Shown: positions 26,423 to 36,410, numbered from the stretch's first letter. The stretch: 54,717 nt of DNA from Clostridia bacterium (GCA_017500855.1 JAFVYC010000038.1:1-54717), one strand, 5' to 3'. Notes: generated from the letters alone by a model not told the origin. Translations and numbers: made by a program.

Positions 26423-28657
26423 TTGACAGCAACAACCAACAACTACGAAATTCTTGCGCCGGCAGGTAGCATTGAACAACTTATAGCCTCGGTAAACAAC
26501 GGCTGTGATGCCGTGTACTTGGGCTTGGACGGTTTCAATGCACGCATGAAAGCACCCAATTTCACAAGGGAAAACCTTGCAACTTGGGTGGACTTTTGCC
26601 ATTTCTTTGGCGTGAAAGTTTTTGTTGCTGTCAACACTTCTATCAAGAATGACGAATTTCAAAGCGCTGTGGAAATGGTGGATTTTGCCTACAACAACAA
26701 CGTTGACGGAGTAATTGTCACCGACCTTGCGCTTTTGAAGTACTGCGGAAGTTTGCCCAAGCCCTTCGAGGTGGTGGCAAGCACGCAATTGAACGTTCAC
26801 GACAAGTACGGGGCGCAGTTTGTCAAAGACCTTGGCGCAACAACCGTTGTTTGCGCAAGGGAATGCACCAAAGAGGACATTGCCGAAATTGCTTCCGTTG
26901 GAGTAAAGGTGGAATGCTTTGTTCACGGTGCGCTTTGCGTTAGCCAATCGGGGCAATGCTTGTTTTCTTCCATTATTGGCGGAAACAGCGGAAACCGTGG
27001 TTTGTGCGCTCAACCTTGCCGAAAAAAGTACTTTTGCCAAAACTCTGGTGGCGCAAGTGGCTACCTACTTTCCACAAAGGATTTTTGTGGGTTGGACGTA
27101 GCAAAAGAAATGTTTGAGTTGGGCGTTAGCACCTACAAAATTGAAGGTAGAAATCGCCGTCCCGAGTATGCGGGAATGGCATCCAAAGTCTACTCCGAAT
27201 TGTTTGCCGACAAATTCCAAAGGCACCCCAAGCAAGACTTGCAACTTGCCGAAATGTACAACCGTGGCAACTTTGTTTACCGTGGCTATTTTGATGGGGA
27301 TAACGGCGAAATCGTGTACCCAAAGCAACAAAACCACATTGGCGCAAAAGTTGGCGTGGTGCAAGGCAAAGGCTTTGTTTCCACCGTCTACGTTGCAAAG
27401 GGCGACGGATTGAAAGTACTAGACAAAGGCGTGGAAGTTTGTGGCGCAATTGCAACTTCAAGTGGCAAGGGTTTTGTCACGGCGGAATTTAGTGGCAAAG
27501 TCAAAAACGGCATGGAAGTGCGCCGAACAAGCAGTGTAGACTTGTGTAGCCTTGTGTTGCAAGCAAAGCGCAAAGTGCAATGCGCAATGTTTTTCCAAGC
27601 AAAAATTGGCAAACCACAATTTTTGAAGGTTGCAACAAACAATGCAATTGTGGAAGTGCAAAGCGAGGAAATCACGCAAAAAGCCCTTTCAAAACCTTTG
27701 CAAATTGACGATATCAAGCAATCTTTGGCTAAAATTGGCGATTTACAGTATAGTATCACAGACATAGTAGTTGATATTGACGACATTTTTGTTGCAAAAT
27801 CGCAAATCAATGGGTTGCGTAGGCAAGCATTCGAATTGTTGACGCAACAAGTTGTTGCGCAGTACAACAAGCAATTTCAAACAAGAAGCACCAAGGGATT
27901 TGTTCCAACGGAAGTAGAGCCAATGCCCAAAGGCAACAATTGTTTGGCAGTGACAACAACACAAAAAGAACGTGTTGAAGCTTTGCAAGGCGTTGCTGAT
28001 TTTGTGATTTACAAACCTGCAATAATCAACAAAACACATTTGGAAATGCAAAGTTTTTGCTACGTAGATTTGCCACCGTTTTGCAATTTGCAACACCTTG
28101 AAGCAAGCCTTTGCCCCAACAACGGACTTGTTTGCCACAACGTTGGGCAAGTACAATTTGCACGGCAACACAACGTTGCCTACATTGCCGGAAGTGGTTT
28201 GAACGTTTTCAACGACAGTATGGCGCAAACGTTTGCCGATGCCAAAACTTTTGTGTACTCACACGAATTGTCACTTGCTGAAATCGACAGTTTCAAGCGC
28301 AAAAACGGATTGACTTTTGTTGACGGCGAAATTGTGCTGATGAAACTTGTGCATTGCCCCTTCAAAGTGGCAGTTGGCTCATCTTGCGACAAGTGCAAGG
28401 GCGCAAAACCCCTTGAATACTTGGACGAACTTGGCAACAGGTTTGTTATCAAACGCCGAATTGACAAACACTGCTCGTTTGAAGTTGTCAACGGCAAAAA
28501 ACTTTCCGTTGTTGGCAAGCTAAACAAAGGTGGGCGTTACATTTTGGACGACGGCTCGGCTTTGGATCACTACTTGGCTCTCAATCAATCTAAACCCAGC
28601 AACTACCAAGAAACTCAACAGTATACCAAAGGTAGACTGTACAAAAAAATCAACTAG
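26423..28657 (+). CDS. U32 peptidase-family protein (RlhA/YrrO-like) with DUF3656-type C-terminus
   Basis: A 744-residue protein. The N-terminal half is the U32 domain: ELAPAGS-like EILAPAGS, GCDAVYLG, FVHGALCVSQSGQC and the Cys cluster ending CAQPCRKKY, where conserved cysteines may hold an iron-sulfur cluster. The second half matches the long RlhA-type proteins with a DUF3656 domain and a second Cys pair (SSCDKCKG). Members modify rRNA (RlhA hydroxylates 23S C2501) or are called peptidases; which applies here is uncertain. The start is TTG 26423, 10 nt after AGGAGA. It is 9 nt from pheT and 5 nt from mutS2, so probably cotranscribed. Palindrome copy 3 lies inside it. Confidence 0.88.
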   Translation: MTATTNNYEILAPAGSIEQLIASVNNGCDAVYLGLDGFNARMKAPNFTRENLATWVDFCHFFGVKVFVAVNTSIKNDEFQSAVEMVDFAYNNNVDGVIVTDLALLKYCGSLPKPFEVVASTQLNVHDKYGAQFVKDLGATTVVCARECTKEDIAEIASVGVKVECFVHGALCVSQSGQCLFSSIIGGNSGNRGLCAQPCRKKYFCQNSGGASGYLLSTKDFCGLDVAKEMFELGVSTYKIEGRNRRPEYAGMASKVYSELFADKFQRHPKQDLQLAEMYNRGNFVYRGYFDGDNGEIVYPKQQNHIGAKVGVVQGKGFVSTVYVAKGDGLKVLDKGVEVCGAIATSSGKGFVTAEFSGKVKNGMEVRRTSSVDLCSLVLQAKRKVQCAMFFQAKIGKPQFLKVATNNAIVEVQSEEITQKALSKPLQIDDIKQSLAKIGDLQYSITDIVVDIDDIFVAKSQINGLRRQAFELLTQQVVAQYNKQFQTRSTKGFVPTEVEPMPKGNNCLAVTTTQKERVEALQGVADFVIYKPAIINKTHLEMQSFCYVDLPPFCNLQHLEASLCPNNGLVCHNVGQVQFARQHNVAYIAGSGLNVFNDSMAQTFADAKTFVYSHELSLAEIDSFKRKNGLTFVDGEIVLMKLVHCPFKVAVGSSCDKCKGAKPLEYLDELGNRFVIKRRIDKHCSFEVVNGKKLSVVGKLNKGGRYILDDGSALDHYLALNQSKPSNYQETQQYTKGRLYKKIN
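27751..27769 (+). promoter_or_regulatory. 19-bp palindrome family, copy 3 (intragenic)
   Basis: TAGTAT-CACAGAC-ATAGTA within the U32 gene, about 900 nt from the next start codon. The right half is identical to copies 1, 2 and 4. An intragenic copy argues against a purely promoter role, or is chance. Confidence 0.45.
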
Positions 28658-28662
28658 AAATC

Positions 28663-30939
28663 ATGATTAACAACAAAACACTTACAAAACTTCAATACTT
28701 TGATATTTTGCAAGCCGTTTCGGCATTTTGCGTGAGTAGTGTTGCCAAAAACAAAACACTTGCGCTTTTGCCGGCAAACACCTTCGAAGATGCGTTGCAA
28801 CTTGTGGAAGAAACCAAGCAAGCCTACGATTTGTTCCGTTTTGAAAGTTCTTTCGACTTGTCGGTGGATGGAATCGAGGACGTTTGCAACCTTGCACGTG
28901 TTGGCTCGGCGCTGAGCATGGGGCAATTGTTGCAAGTTATGCGCACACTTCGCACGGCTCGCAACTTGCAAGCATCGTTGTTCAAGGATTACGGCGTGGA
29001 AATTCCACTTTTGCAAGCAAAGGCGTACCAACTGTACACCGACAAGCAATTGGAAGAAGACATCGACTTTGCCATTTTGTCGGAAGAAGAAATGAACGAC
29101 AAAGCATCGTCGGAACTGTTTGCAATTCGCAAAAGAATCAAGGGTATAAATGCCGACATCAAGCAAAAACTTGCAAGCTACACCAAAAATGGCGAACTTT
29201 CCAAGTACTTGCAAGACAGCATTGTCACTTTGCGTGGCGACAGGTACGTTATTCCCGTGAAGCAAGAATACAAAGGCTACGTCAACGGCATTGTTCACGA
29301 CCAATCGGCTTCCGGCGCAACGTTGTTTATTGAACCAATATCAATTGTGCAACTCAACAACTCTTTGCGCACGGCTTTGTTGGAAGAAAAGGCGGAAATT
29401 CAACGCATTTTGCAAGCCTTTACCGACAGAATTTCTCCTGCATCGCAAAAGATCATTCTCAGCGAACAAACCATCAGCGACATAGACGGTATTTTTGCCA
29501 AAGTCAAGTACGCATTGGACAACAAAGGCACTTTGCCTCAACTAAACAACAACGGTTTCGTGCGCTTGAAAAAAGCTCGCCATCCGTTGCTGGACAAAAC
29601 AAAAGTTGTGCCAATTTCCGTTGAACTTGGCAAAGACTACGACATTATTGTTGTGACCGGGCCAAACACAGGTGGCAAAACGGTAACACTCAAAACAATT
29701 GGTTTGATGTGCATTCTTGCAATGACGGGAATGTTCATCCCTTGCGAAGAAGGTAGCGACGTTTCCTTTTTCCAAGACGTTTTTTGCGACATTGGAGACG
29801 AGCAAAGTATTGAACAAAACCTTTCAACTTTCTCCGGTCACATCACCAACTTGAGGGACATTTTGAACGTGTGTCAACACGGACATTTGGTGCTTATTGA
29901 CGAAGTTGGCGCAGGAACGGAACCAAACGAAGGCACGGCGCTTGCCCTTGCCGTGTGCGAATTTTTGCGCAAAAGTGGGGCAAAGTGCGTCATCACAACT
30001 CACTACGGCAAATTGAAAGAATATTCCTTGACAACGCCACGGGTGGAAAATGCTTCCATGGAATTTAATCTTGAAACGCTTGCTCCCACCTACAAACTAA
30101 TCATGGGCGTGCCGGGCAGTTCCAACGCCCTTGCAATTGCATCCAAACTTGGCATGCGTGCCGACGTTATCAAGTTTGCCAAGGAAAACGTTTCCGACGA
30201 AAAACTTGCCTTTGAACGAGTGCTTCAAAATGCCGAAACCATCAGGCGAGACTACGAAGACAAACTTGCCCAAGTGGAAGCGCAACGCCAAGCATTGCAA
30301 CAAGAATTGGAAAAAACCAAGCGCTTGAACGGCAGTTTGCAAAACGAACGCAACAAGTTGTTGGAAGGCTCTCGCAAGGATGCCGAACGCATTGTGCAAA
30401 AAGCAAAAGAGCAAGCCGATGCCATTGTGGATGAACTGAAAAAGATTTTGAACAGCGACACGGTAAGCGACAAGGATTTGTTTGTTGCAAGAAGCAAAAT
30501 CAAGCAACTCAAGGACATTCAAACTTCTTCCGACGACGATGGGGAAGAAATTGTGTTCACGGGCGACCCTGTTGTTTTTGAAAAACTGCAAGTTGGCGAC
30601 GTTGTGTACAGCAAAAAACTTTCTGCGCAAGTAAAGGTTGTGCAAATAAGGGGCAAAAACCGCATCAATATCAGGTGTGGTGGGCTTGCAACGGAAGTTG
30701 CAGTCAGCGACTTGTTCTACAGCGTTTCCGAAAGAAACACTTCAACTTCCAAGTACAAGGTTGGCCAACAACGCACTCCACCCAAAACGCAAATCAACAC
30801 TCGCAGTATGAACAACGAAATCAACGTTATTGGACAAAACGTTATGGATGCAATTCAACTTGTGGATGCGTTCATAGATTCGGCTGTGCTTGGTGGGTTG
30901 CACCAAGTTTGGGTAATCCACGGAATGGGCACGGGCTAA
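28663..30939 (+). CDS. mutS2: MutS2 (RqcU-type) ATPase, cut short by an in-frame TAA in the Smr domain
   Basis: A 758-residue reading frame of the MutS2 family: DNA- and ribosome-associated ATPase with clamp/coiled-coil segments (about 140-300 and 500-620), Walker A GPNTGGKT (about 333-340), Walker B LVLIDEVGAGTEP, and an Smr nuclease domain at the C-terminus. In Bacillus it splits collided ribosomes. Translation stops at TAA 30937-30939, straight after the HGMGTG motif. The same frame continues for 36 codons to TAG 31048-31050 with a normal Smr ending. So this is a nonsense mutation, readthrough or a sequencing error. The Smr active site would be incomplete. It is last in the pheST-U32-mutS2 group; the start ATG 28663 has a weak ribosome site. 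Confidence 0.93.
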   Translation: MINNKTLTKLQYFDILQAVSAFCVSSVAKNKTLALLPANTFEDALQLVEETKQAYDLFRFESSFDLSVDGIEDVCNLARVGSALSMGQLLQVMRTLRTARNLQASLFKDYGVEIPLLQAKAYQLYTDKQLEEDIDFAILSEEEMNDKASSELFAIRKRIKGINADIKQKLASYTKNGELSKYLQDSIVTLRGDRYVIPVKQEYKGYVNGIVHDQSASGATLFIEPISIVQLNNSLRTALLEEKAEIQRILQAFTDRISPASQKIILSEQTISDIDGIFAKVKYALDNKGTLPQLNNNGFVRLKKARHPLLDKTKVVPISVELGKDYDIIVVTGPNTGGKTVTLKTIGLMCILAMTGMFIPCEEGSDVSFFQDVFCDIGDEQSIEQNLSTFSGHITNLRDILNVCQHGHLVLIDEVGAGTEPNEGTALALAVCEFLRKSGAKCVITTHYGKLKEYSLTTPRVENASMEFNLETLAPTYKLIMGVPGSSNALAIASKLGMRADVIKFAKENVSDEKLAFERVLQNAETIRRDYEDKLAQVEAQRQALQQELEKTKRLNGSLQNERNKLLEGSRKDAERIVQKAKEQADAIVDELKKILNSDTVSDKDLFVARSKIKQLKDIQTSSDDDGEEIVFTGDPVVFEKLQVGDVVYSKKLSAQVKVVQIRGKNRINIRCGGLATEVAVSDLFYSVSERNTSTSKYKVGQQRTPPKTQINTRSMNNEINVIGQNVMDAIQLVDAFIDSAVLGGLHQVWVIHGMGTG

Positions 30940-31050
30940 CTGCGCTCGGGGCTTCACGCTCACTTCAAAAAGCACCCCAACGTCAAGGAATTTAGACTTG
31001 GTGTGTACGGCGAAGGGGAAAGTGGAGTGACGGTTTTGACCTTGAAATAG
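30940..31050 (+). pseudogene. In-frame remainder of the MutS2 Smr domain beyond the stop codon
   Basis: Thirty-six sense codons in the same frame, starting LRSGLHAHFKKHPNVKEFRL and ending TVLTLK then TAG. This is the conserved end of Smr domains (LRxGLHxxLxxHPxVxxF), with intact codon use and no other change. The intact frame implies that the stop is recent or recoded. Confidence 0.85.
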
Positions 31051-31093
31051 GCAAAATTGGACCTTCTAGCCCGAATATACGCAAATTATAAAC

Positions 31094-31112
31094 TATTATT
31101 TCAGACATAGTA
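31094..31112 (+). promoter_or_regulatory. 19-bp palindrome family, copy 4
   Basis: TATTAT-TTCAGAC-ATAGTA ends 7 nt before the cysteine desulfurase ATG and overlaps its ribosome-binding site (AGTAGG). A protein bound here would block transcription through or initiation at the gene start. Confidence 0.55.
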
Positions 31113-31119
31113 GGCAAAA

Positions 31120-32265
31120 ATGATCAAATATTTCGACAATTGCGCCACAACCAAAGCCGACGAGCAGGTTGTGGACATCATCACAAAATACCAAACGGAA
31201 ACCTACTTCAATCCATCGGCACGAAGCAGTTTCAGTTTGAACATCGCAAACGACATTGCAAACGCAAGGCAAAAAATTGCCAAATTGCTTGGCGCAACCA
31301 ATGCCGAACTTGTGTTCACGGCAAGTGGTACCGAAGCCGACAACCTTGCAATGCTTGGAACAATTCGCCCAAAAAGTGGCAACGTTGTGCTGACGGAAAG
31401 TGAACACAGCGCAGTTTTCAACACAGCGCAAGTGCTAAAAAACCGTGGCTACGAAGTGAGGATTGCCAAAACAACAACTGACGGACACATTGACGTTGCC
31501 GACTTTGTTTCCAAAGTAGACAGCCAAACCGTGCTTGCTTGTTTTATGCACGTCAACAACGAAACGGGCGCTGTCAACGACGTTCGAACAATCAATGCGC
31601 TTGTCAAACGTGCAAACCCACGAACTTTGACTTTTTCCGACGGTGTGCAAGCCGTTGGCAAAATTCCCGTCAACTTTGCAAGCCTTGGTGTGGACTTGTA
31701 CAGTTTTTCCGCCCACAAAATCCACGCCGGCAAAGGCGTTGGGTGTTTGATTGCAAAAAATGGCGTTCGTGTCAACCCAATCATCACAGGTGGCGGACAG
31801 GAAAAGGGCATTCGCTCGGGAACAGAGTACGTTGGTGGTGTAGTGGCACTTGCAACAGCCGTGCAAAACGCAGTAGAAAAAGTTGCCGAACACACGGAAA
31901 TTTTCCAACAGTACAAACAAATTTTGCGCAACTGTTTGGCAAAAACGCCCGATTGGAGAGAAAACTGCACCGAAAACTGTTCCCCGGCAATCATGTCGTT
32001 GGCGTTTAGGGGAATCAAAGGGGAAGTGCTGTTGCACATGTTGGAGCAATTCGACATTATCGTTGGCACAGGCTCTGCTTGCAGTTCCAAAAACAAACAA
32101 AGCCGAATTGCCAAAGCCATTGCAATGCCCCTAGACTACACGGAAGGCATTTTGCGCATCAGCTTTTCCAAGTACAACACAACTGACCAAGTGCAATTGC
32201 TTGGCGAAAAACTTGCTTTTTGCGTTGAACAACTTCGCAAAACCATGCATTACGTAACGGAGTAG
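31120..32265 (+). CDS. Cysteine desulfurase (NifS/IscS type, partner of ThiI)
   Basis: A 381-residue PLP enzyme that takes sulfur from cysteine. Visible are YFDNCATT at the start, ASGTEADN, the PLP lysine in SFSAHKIHAGKG and the active-site Cys loop GTGSACSS. It is 2 nt upstream of thiI, so the sulfur probably goes to ThiI for 4-thiouridine in tRNA and thiamine thiazole, as for NifZ of Bacillus. Length is typical. Only a weak AGG site is present, inside palindrome copy 4. It is separated from mutS2 by 69 nt after the distal stop. Confidence 0.95.
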   Translation: MIKYFDNCATTKADEQVVDIITKYQTETYFNPSARSSFSLNIANDIANARQKIAKLLGATNAELVFTASGTEADNLAMLGTIRPKSGNVVLTESEHSAVFNTAQVLKNRGYEVRIAKTTTDGHIDVADFVSKVDSQTVLACFMHVNNETGAVNDVRTINALVKRANPRTLTFSDGVQAVGKIPVNFASLGVDLYSFSAHKIHAGKGVGCLIAKNGVRVNPIITGGGQEKGIRSGTEYVGGVVALATAVQNAVEKVAEHTEIFQQYKQILRNCLAKTPDWRENCTENCSPAIMSLAFRGIKGEVLLHMLEQFDIIVGTGSACSSKNKQSRIAKAIAMPLDYTEGILRISFSKYNTTDQVQLLGEKLAFCVEQLRKTMHYVTE

Positions 32266-32267
32266 AA

Positions 32268-33428
32268 ATGAAAGTAGTAATTATCAGATATTCGGAAATT
32301 CATTTGAAAGGAAACAACAGAGATTTTTTTGAAAGGGTGCTAATCAACAACATCAAAACGGTGCTGAAAGATTTCACCTACGACTTTTCCGTGTCCAACG
32401 CAAGGTACGTTGTTCGCAACTTTGACGAATTGTACCTAGACCAAATTGTGGACGCCATCAAAAACGTTTTCGGCGTGTACAGCGTGAGCGTTGCCGAGGA
32501 AGTGGAAAGCAATTTCCAAGCAATTCAACAAGCAGCGTTGGCAATTGCGCCATCTTTTGGCACGTTCAAGGTGCAAACAAACCGTGCAAGCAAAAAGTTC
32601 CCCATGACGTCCATGCAAATTTCCGCACAAATTGGTGGCGACATTTTGCAACAAAACCCAAATCTTTCGGTAGATTTGTTCCATCCGGAAAACATTGTGT
32701 ACATTGACATCAGGGAAAACGGCAAAACTTTTGTGTACAGCCAAATCATCAAGGGCGTCAACGGCATGCCCGTTGGCACAGCCGGCAAGGGCGTTTGCAT
32801 GCTGAGTGGTGGAATTGACAGCCCCGTTGCATTGTACATGATGGCAAAACGTGGCATGACTTTGCGTGCCGTGCATTTCCACAGTTACCCCTACACAAGT
32901 TTGCAAGCAAAACAAAAGGTACTTGACCTTGCAAAAATTTGCAAAAAGTACACGTTGCATCTGACTTGCGACGTTGTCAACTTCACGGAAATTCAAACGC
33001 AAATTCACGACAAACTTCCACCCGAGTACGAAGGTTATCTCATCACGTTGATGCGCCGTTTCATGATGCGTATTGCACAAAAGATTGCACGCAACAACGA
33101 TGCCGGTGCAGTTGTGACGGGCGAAAGCCTTGGTCAAGTTGCCAGCCAAACCTTGGAAGGGCTGACAAGTACCGACGGAGTTGCAACAATGCCTGTTTTG
33201 CGCCCCTTGATTGGTTTCGACAAGGACGAAATTGTAGAAATTTCCAAGCGCATTGGCACTTTTGAAACTTCCATTTTGCCCTACGAAGATTGTTGCACAA
33301 TTTTCTTGCCAAAACGCCCTGTTATCAAGCCAAAACTCTACATTGTTGAAGAGTTGGAACGCCTTTTGGACGTTGATGCGCTTGTTAAGCAAGCAGTAGA
33401 CACGGTGGAAACCATTGTGATTGACTAA
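32268..33428 (+). CDS. thiI: tRNA 4-thiouridine sulfurtransferase
   Basis: A 386-residue ThiI with an N-terminal ferredoxin-like domain (IRYSEIHLKG), a THUMP domain (about 60-165) and an adenylating PP-loop domain with SGGIDSP at about 179-185. The rhodanese domain found in E. coli ThiI is absent, as usual in Firmicutes, so persulfide transfer must rely on a Cys within the PP-loop domain (for example CCTIFLP). The start is ATG 32268, coupled to the desulfurase gene. A strong terminator follows. Confidence 0.96.
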   Translation: MKVVIIRYSEIHLKGNNRDFFERVLINNIKTVLKDFTYDFSVSNARYVVRNFDELYLDQIVDAIKNVFGVYSVSVAEEVESNFQAIQQAALAIAPSFGTFKVQTNRASKKFPMTSMQISAQIGGDILQQNPNLSVDLFHPENIVYIDIRENGKTFVYSQIIKGVNGMPVGTAGKGVCMLSGGIDSPVALYMMAKRGMTLRAVHFHSYPYTSLQAKQKVLDLAKICKKYTLHLTCDVVNFTEIQTQIHDKLPPEYEGYLITLMRRFMMRIAQKIARNNDAGAVVTGESLGQVASQTLEGLTSTDGVATMPVLRPLIGFDKDEIVEISKRIGTFETSILPYEDCCTIFLPKRPVIKPKLYIVEELERLLDVDALVKQAVDTVETIVID

Positions 33429-33455
33429 CAACAGTTTGAATATATGCACAAATTT

Positions 33456-33483
33456 GGGTTATGCAAAAGCATAACCCTTTTTT
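33456..33483 (+). terminator. Rho-independent terminator of the desulfurase-thiI operon
   Basis: GGGTTATGC (33456-33464), loop AAAA, GCATAACCC (33469-33477), six T. Confidence 0.95.
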
Positions 33484-34052
33484 GTTGTGATTTTTGTTTT
33501 GGTTTTCAATTTTGAATTTTCCGACAAAATTTATAACATTTTTCATTAGCCTAGCAATTTTTGTTTGCCGGTAGTGGTGGGAAGTAAGTTGTGTAGCAAA
33601 ACCAACCACAAGCATATCATTTGCATTTGATTGTGCTTGAATTGGCAAAAATATCCAATATTATTTTTTACATAATATCTGGTGTAGGTGTATTTCGTGC
33701 AGTCCAACAAACAAATTTACGCCTTTTGTTGCTGCTAAATAACCTGTCAAAATTGGCGTTTGATTTTGGATTTTTTCTAGTTCATCTGCCTTTCAACTAA
33801 AATTAATTGCTATTTATATCATAACTTTTCTAGTTTTTTGTAACCATTTTGCGCTATATAAATATAACAAATATCGCATAATTATGCACAATGTCTAGGC
33901 GATTGCGCACAACGCCACATGCCATTGCTAGGCAGTTGTACTTTGTAGATCAAGATGTGAAACAAGTCTTTCTTTAGTTGCCACTTTTGAGCCTACTTTC
34001 AACGATAGTTTCTTTTCAATGGCGTCTTGTGGCGCATTGCAATACATAGTTG
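33484..34052. other. Gene-free AT-rich stretch between converging genes
   Basis: No supportable coding sequence on either strand and no clear terminator for the convergent penicillin-binding protein gene. It contains palindrome copy 6 and several short AT-rich runs. The size is large for a convergent gap in this otherwise compact genome. Confidence 0.6.
33659..33677 (+). promoter_or_regulatory. 19-bp palindrome family, copy 6 (no adjacent gene start)
   Basis: TATTAT-TTTTTAC-ATAATA, with the right half ACATAATA identical to copy 5. It lies between two convergent genes, so it cannot act on an annotated promoter unless a small transcript starts here. Confidence 0.45.
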
Positions 34053-36221
34053 CTATTTCAAGTACCACCAATCAAGAATGCCCGTTCTTTCGGGGTTGAT
34101 TTGTACCTTTGGGGTGGTGTACACAACGTTGTTGTTTTGGTACAGTTTGGCGTAGTAGGTTGTTGGTTGGTCAATTTGGTCAGTCACAACGTTTTCTTTC
34201 CAAGCAATTTGTTGTTCGGTTTCTTCTGTCAATTTGAAAATTGCCCAGTAGCCTTGAACGTTTGGCAAGGTCAAAGTGACAGTTTTGCCCATTTGCAAGT
34301 ATTTGAGTTGATAGTTGTGCGTTTGTTTTGTTTGTTGCTTGGGCAAATTGTTCTTGTCGAACAAATACTTTGCGCCCTGCTCAACAAAGTGTATTGTTTG
34401 GTTTTGTTTCAATGCCGTTTCATCAACGTTTCTTTGCACAATTCCGTTGGGTTGGTCAAAGTCTTTTGTTTTGCCAATGGTTTGAAAAATGTTTTTTGCA
34501 AGAATGCAAGGTTCTTTGCTTCCCGTTGTGTTTTGGCAAAGTTGACCGCTGTACCAAGCAAGCACGGTGTTTTGCGTGGTGTAGCCAACAACAAGCGCTT
34601 GCGAGTTGCCTTGTTGGTTGCCAACCGTACCTGTTTTGCAGGCAATTTGTTGCCCATCGACGTGCAAATTTTTGCCTGTACCTCGGTTTGTGACTTCCAA
34701 AAGCATGTCCGTTGTCAAAAATGCCGTTTTTGCCGAAAAGATTTGCTTGTTTTGTTCTTTGTGTTGATAGATGACCTTGCCATCCGCAGTTGAAATGCTT
34801 TCAACAAAAGCAGTTTGATTGTACTGCCCGTTGTTGCAAAAAGTTGCGTACACACCAACAAGTTTTTCGGCAGTCATTCCGCCTTCCACGTTTCCTAGCG
34901 CAAGTGTCAAGTTTTGCTTGCCACCGATGCCCATTTTGTTCAAGTACTTTTCCGCATTTGCAAGCCCCAAAGTGTTCAAAGTTTTTACTGCAGGCACGTT
35001 CATACTTTGCACAAGCGCCTCTTTGACAGTCGTCCATCCGTGGTATTTGCCGTAGTTGCTTGGCGAATACCCACCAAAGTCCGTTTGCTCATCCAACACG
35101 GGCGATGCTTGGCAAATCAACTTTTCTTCGATGGCAGGTGCGTACACCGCAAAAGGCTTTGCCGTGCTACCAATTTGTTTTGCAGTTTGGCTACTTTGCC
35201 CACGTGCGTAGTAGGCGCAAACACCTGCTTTTTTGTTTGTGACAATGGCAGTCAAATCAGCCAACTTGCCGTTTTGATCCAGCGTTTGGTCGGCGTAGCA
35301 CAGCGCAGTCAATTTTCTTTGCAATTCGTTGTTGCAATAAGTTCTAATTTCAAGCCCACTGTTGTACAGTTGCGTGGGTGTCATGTTCAAAATTTGGCAC
35401 GCTTCTTCAACGACTTTTTGTAAGTAGGTTGTTTCGTTCAAAACAACGTGCTTTTTGTAGGATATTTCTTCGTTCAATGCGCATTGATATTGCTCTTGGT
35501 CAATAGTTCCCTGTTCAAGCATCAATCGTAGCACAACGTCACGCCTATTTTTGCATTTTTCGGCATTTTTGTCTGGTGCATAAACGTTTGGCGCCTTTAT
35601 CATGCCTGCCAAAATGGCGCTTTCCGACAGAGTCAAATCTTTTGCGCTCTTGTCGAAGTACACGTTGGATGCATTTTCTATTCCGTAGGCATTGCGACCA
35701 AAATAGATGGTGTTCAAGTACATTTGCAGTATTTGCTCCTTTGTGTAGTGTTTTTCCAACTGCAATGCAACAAGCGCTTCGTTGATTTTACGTTTTGCCG
35801 TTTTTTGGTTGGTCAAATGAGTGTTTTTTACAAGTTGTTGCGTGATGGTGGAAGCACCTTCGGACAATCCACCTTTTTTCAAATTGTGCAACGTTGCTCC
35901 TACAATTCGAATTGCATCCACGCCATTGTGTTTGAAATACCTTTTGTCTTCTACCGCAACAAAAGCATTGTAGGTGTAGGGGTGCAGTTGCTCCAATTGG
36001 ATTTGTTTGCTGTTGTTTACCACAACTATGTCGTCCAGTTTTTGCCCATTGCAATCCACAACACAAAAAGTGGGGCAAATGTTGTTGAGTTTGGAGTTGT
36101 CCAGCGCAACAAATTCCGTGCTGTTGGAAAATGCGCACAGCCACAACACGCCACCAACAAATGCAATTGCCAAGGCAAAAGCCAAAAATCCAGCCAATTT
36201 TCCCAAAAAATTTCTTTTCAT
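34053..36221 (-). CDS. Class A penicillin-binding protein (PBP1A type)
   Basis: A 722-residue bifunctional peptidoglycan synthase: transmembrane helix (about 10-30), GT51 glycosyltransferase with Glu91 in EDKRYFKHNG and EGASTITQQLVKN (121-133), and a transpeptidase with Ser352 in STAK, SMN at 406-408 and KTG at 529-531. A Gln/Thr-rich C-terminal domain (about 620-722) follows. No Shine-Dalgarno sequence precedes ATG 36219-36221. A minus-strand TATAAT lies at 36241-36246, with a weak -35, giving a very short leader. It is divergent from miaB; the two share the palindrome TTGAAAAAATTTCAA at 36265-36279. Confidence 0.95.
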   Translation of the reverse strand: MKRNFLGKLAGFLAFALAIAFVGGVLWLCAFSNSTEFVALDNSKLNNICPTFCVVDCNGQKLDDIVVVNNSKQIQLEQLHPYTYNAFVAVEDKRYFKHNGVDAIRIVGATLHNLKKGGLSEGASTITQQLVKNTHLTNQKTAKRKINEALVALQLEKHYTKEQILQMYLNTIYFGRNAYGIENASNVYFDKSAKDLTLSESAILAGMIKAPNVYAPDKNAEKCKNRRDVVLRLMLEQGTIDQEQYQCALNEEISYKKHVVLNETTYLQKVVEEACQILNMTPTQLYNSGLEIRTYCNNELQRKLTALCYADQTLDQNGKLADLTAIVTNKKAGVCAYYARGQSSQTAKQIGSTAKPFAVYAPAIEEKLICQASPVLDEQTDFGGYSPSNYGKYHGWTTVKEALVQSMNVPAVKTLNTLGLANAEKYLNKMGIGGKQNLTLALGNVEGGMTAEKLVGVYATFCNNGQYNQTAFVESISTADGKVIYQHKEQNKQIFSAKTAFLTTDMLLEVTNRGTGKNLHVDGQQIACKTGTVGNQQGNSQALVVGYTTQNTVLAWYSGQLCQNTTGSKEPCILAKNIFQTIGKTKDFDQPNGIVQRNVDETALKQNQTIHFVEQGAKYLFDKNNLPKQQTKQTHNYQLKYLQMGKTVTLTLPNVQGYWAIFKLTEETEQQIAWKENVVTDQIDQPTTYYAKLYQNNNVVYTTPKVQINPERTGILDWWYLK

Positions 36222-36264
36222 ATAATTTTATTATTTGTTAATTATATTTTTATATTTATATCAC

Positions 36265-36293
36265 TTGAAAAAATTTCAAAAAGATAGTAAAAT
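36265..36293 (+). promoter_or_regulatory. Promoter of the miaB-mutS-mutL-miaA operon
   Basis: TTGAAA (36265-36270), 17 bp, TAAAAT (36288-36293). The -35 forms part of the 15-bp palindrome TTGAAAAAATTTCAA, which lies between the divergent genes and could be an operator for both. Confidence 0.65.
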
Positions 36294-36410
36294 AGTGTAT
36301 ATGTGAAAGTATGCCATTTTGAAATAAATTGCAAAGCATACGTTTTCTTTATTCTAGGCTGACAAGTCGCATTTTGCAATTTTGCAAATGATGCACGTGG
36401 GAGGAAAATT

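Noticed and set aside
24047..27040. A 997-codon open frame on the minus strand
   Set aside because: Opposite pheT and the U32 gene, same codon-bias effect, no recognisable domain.
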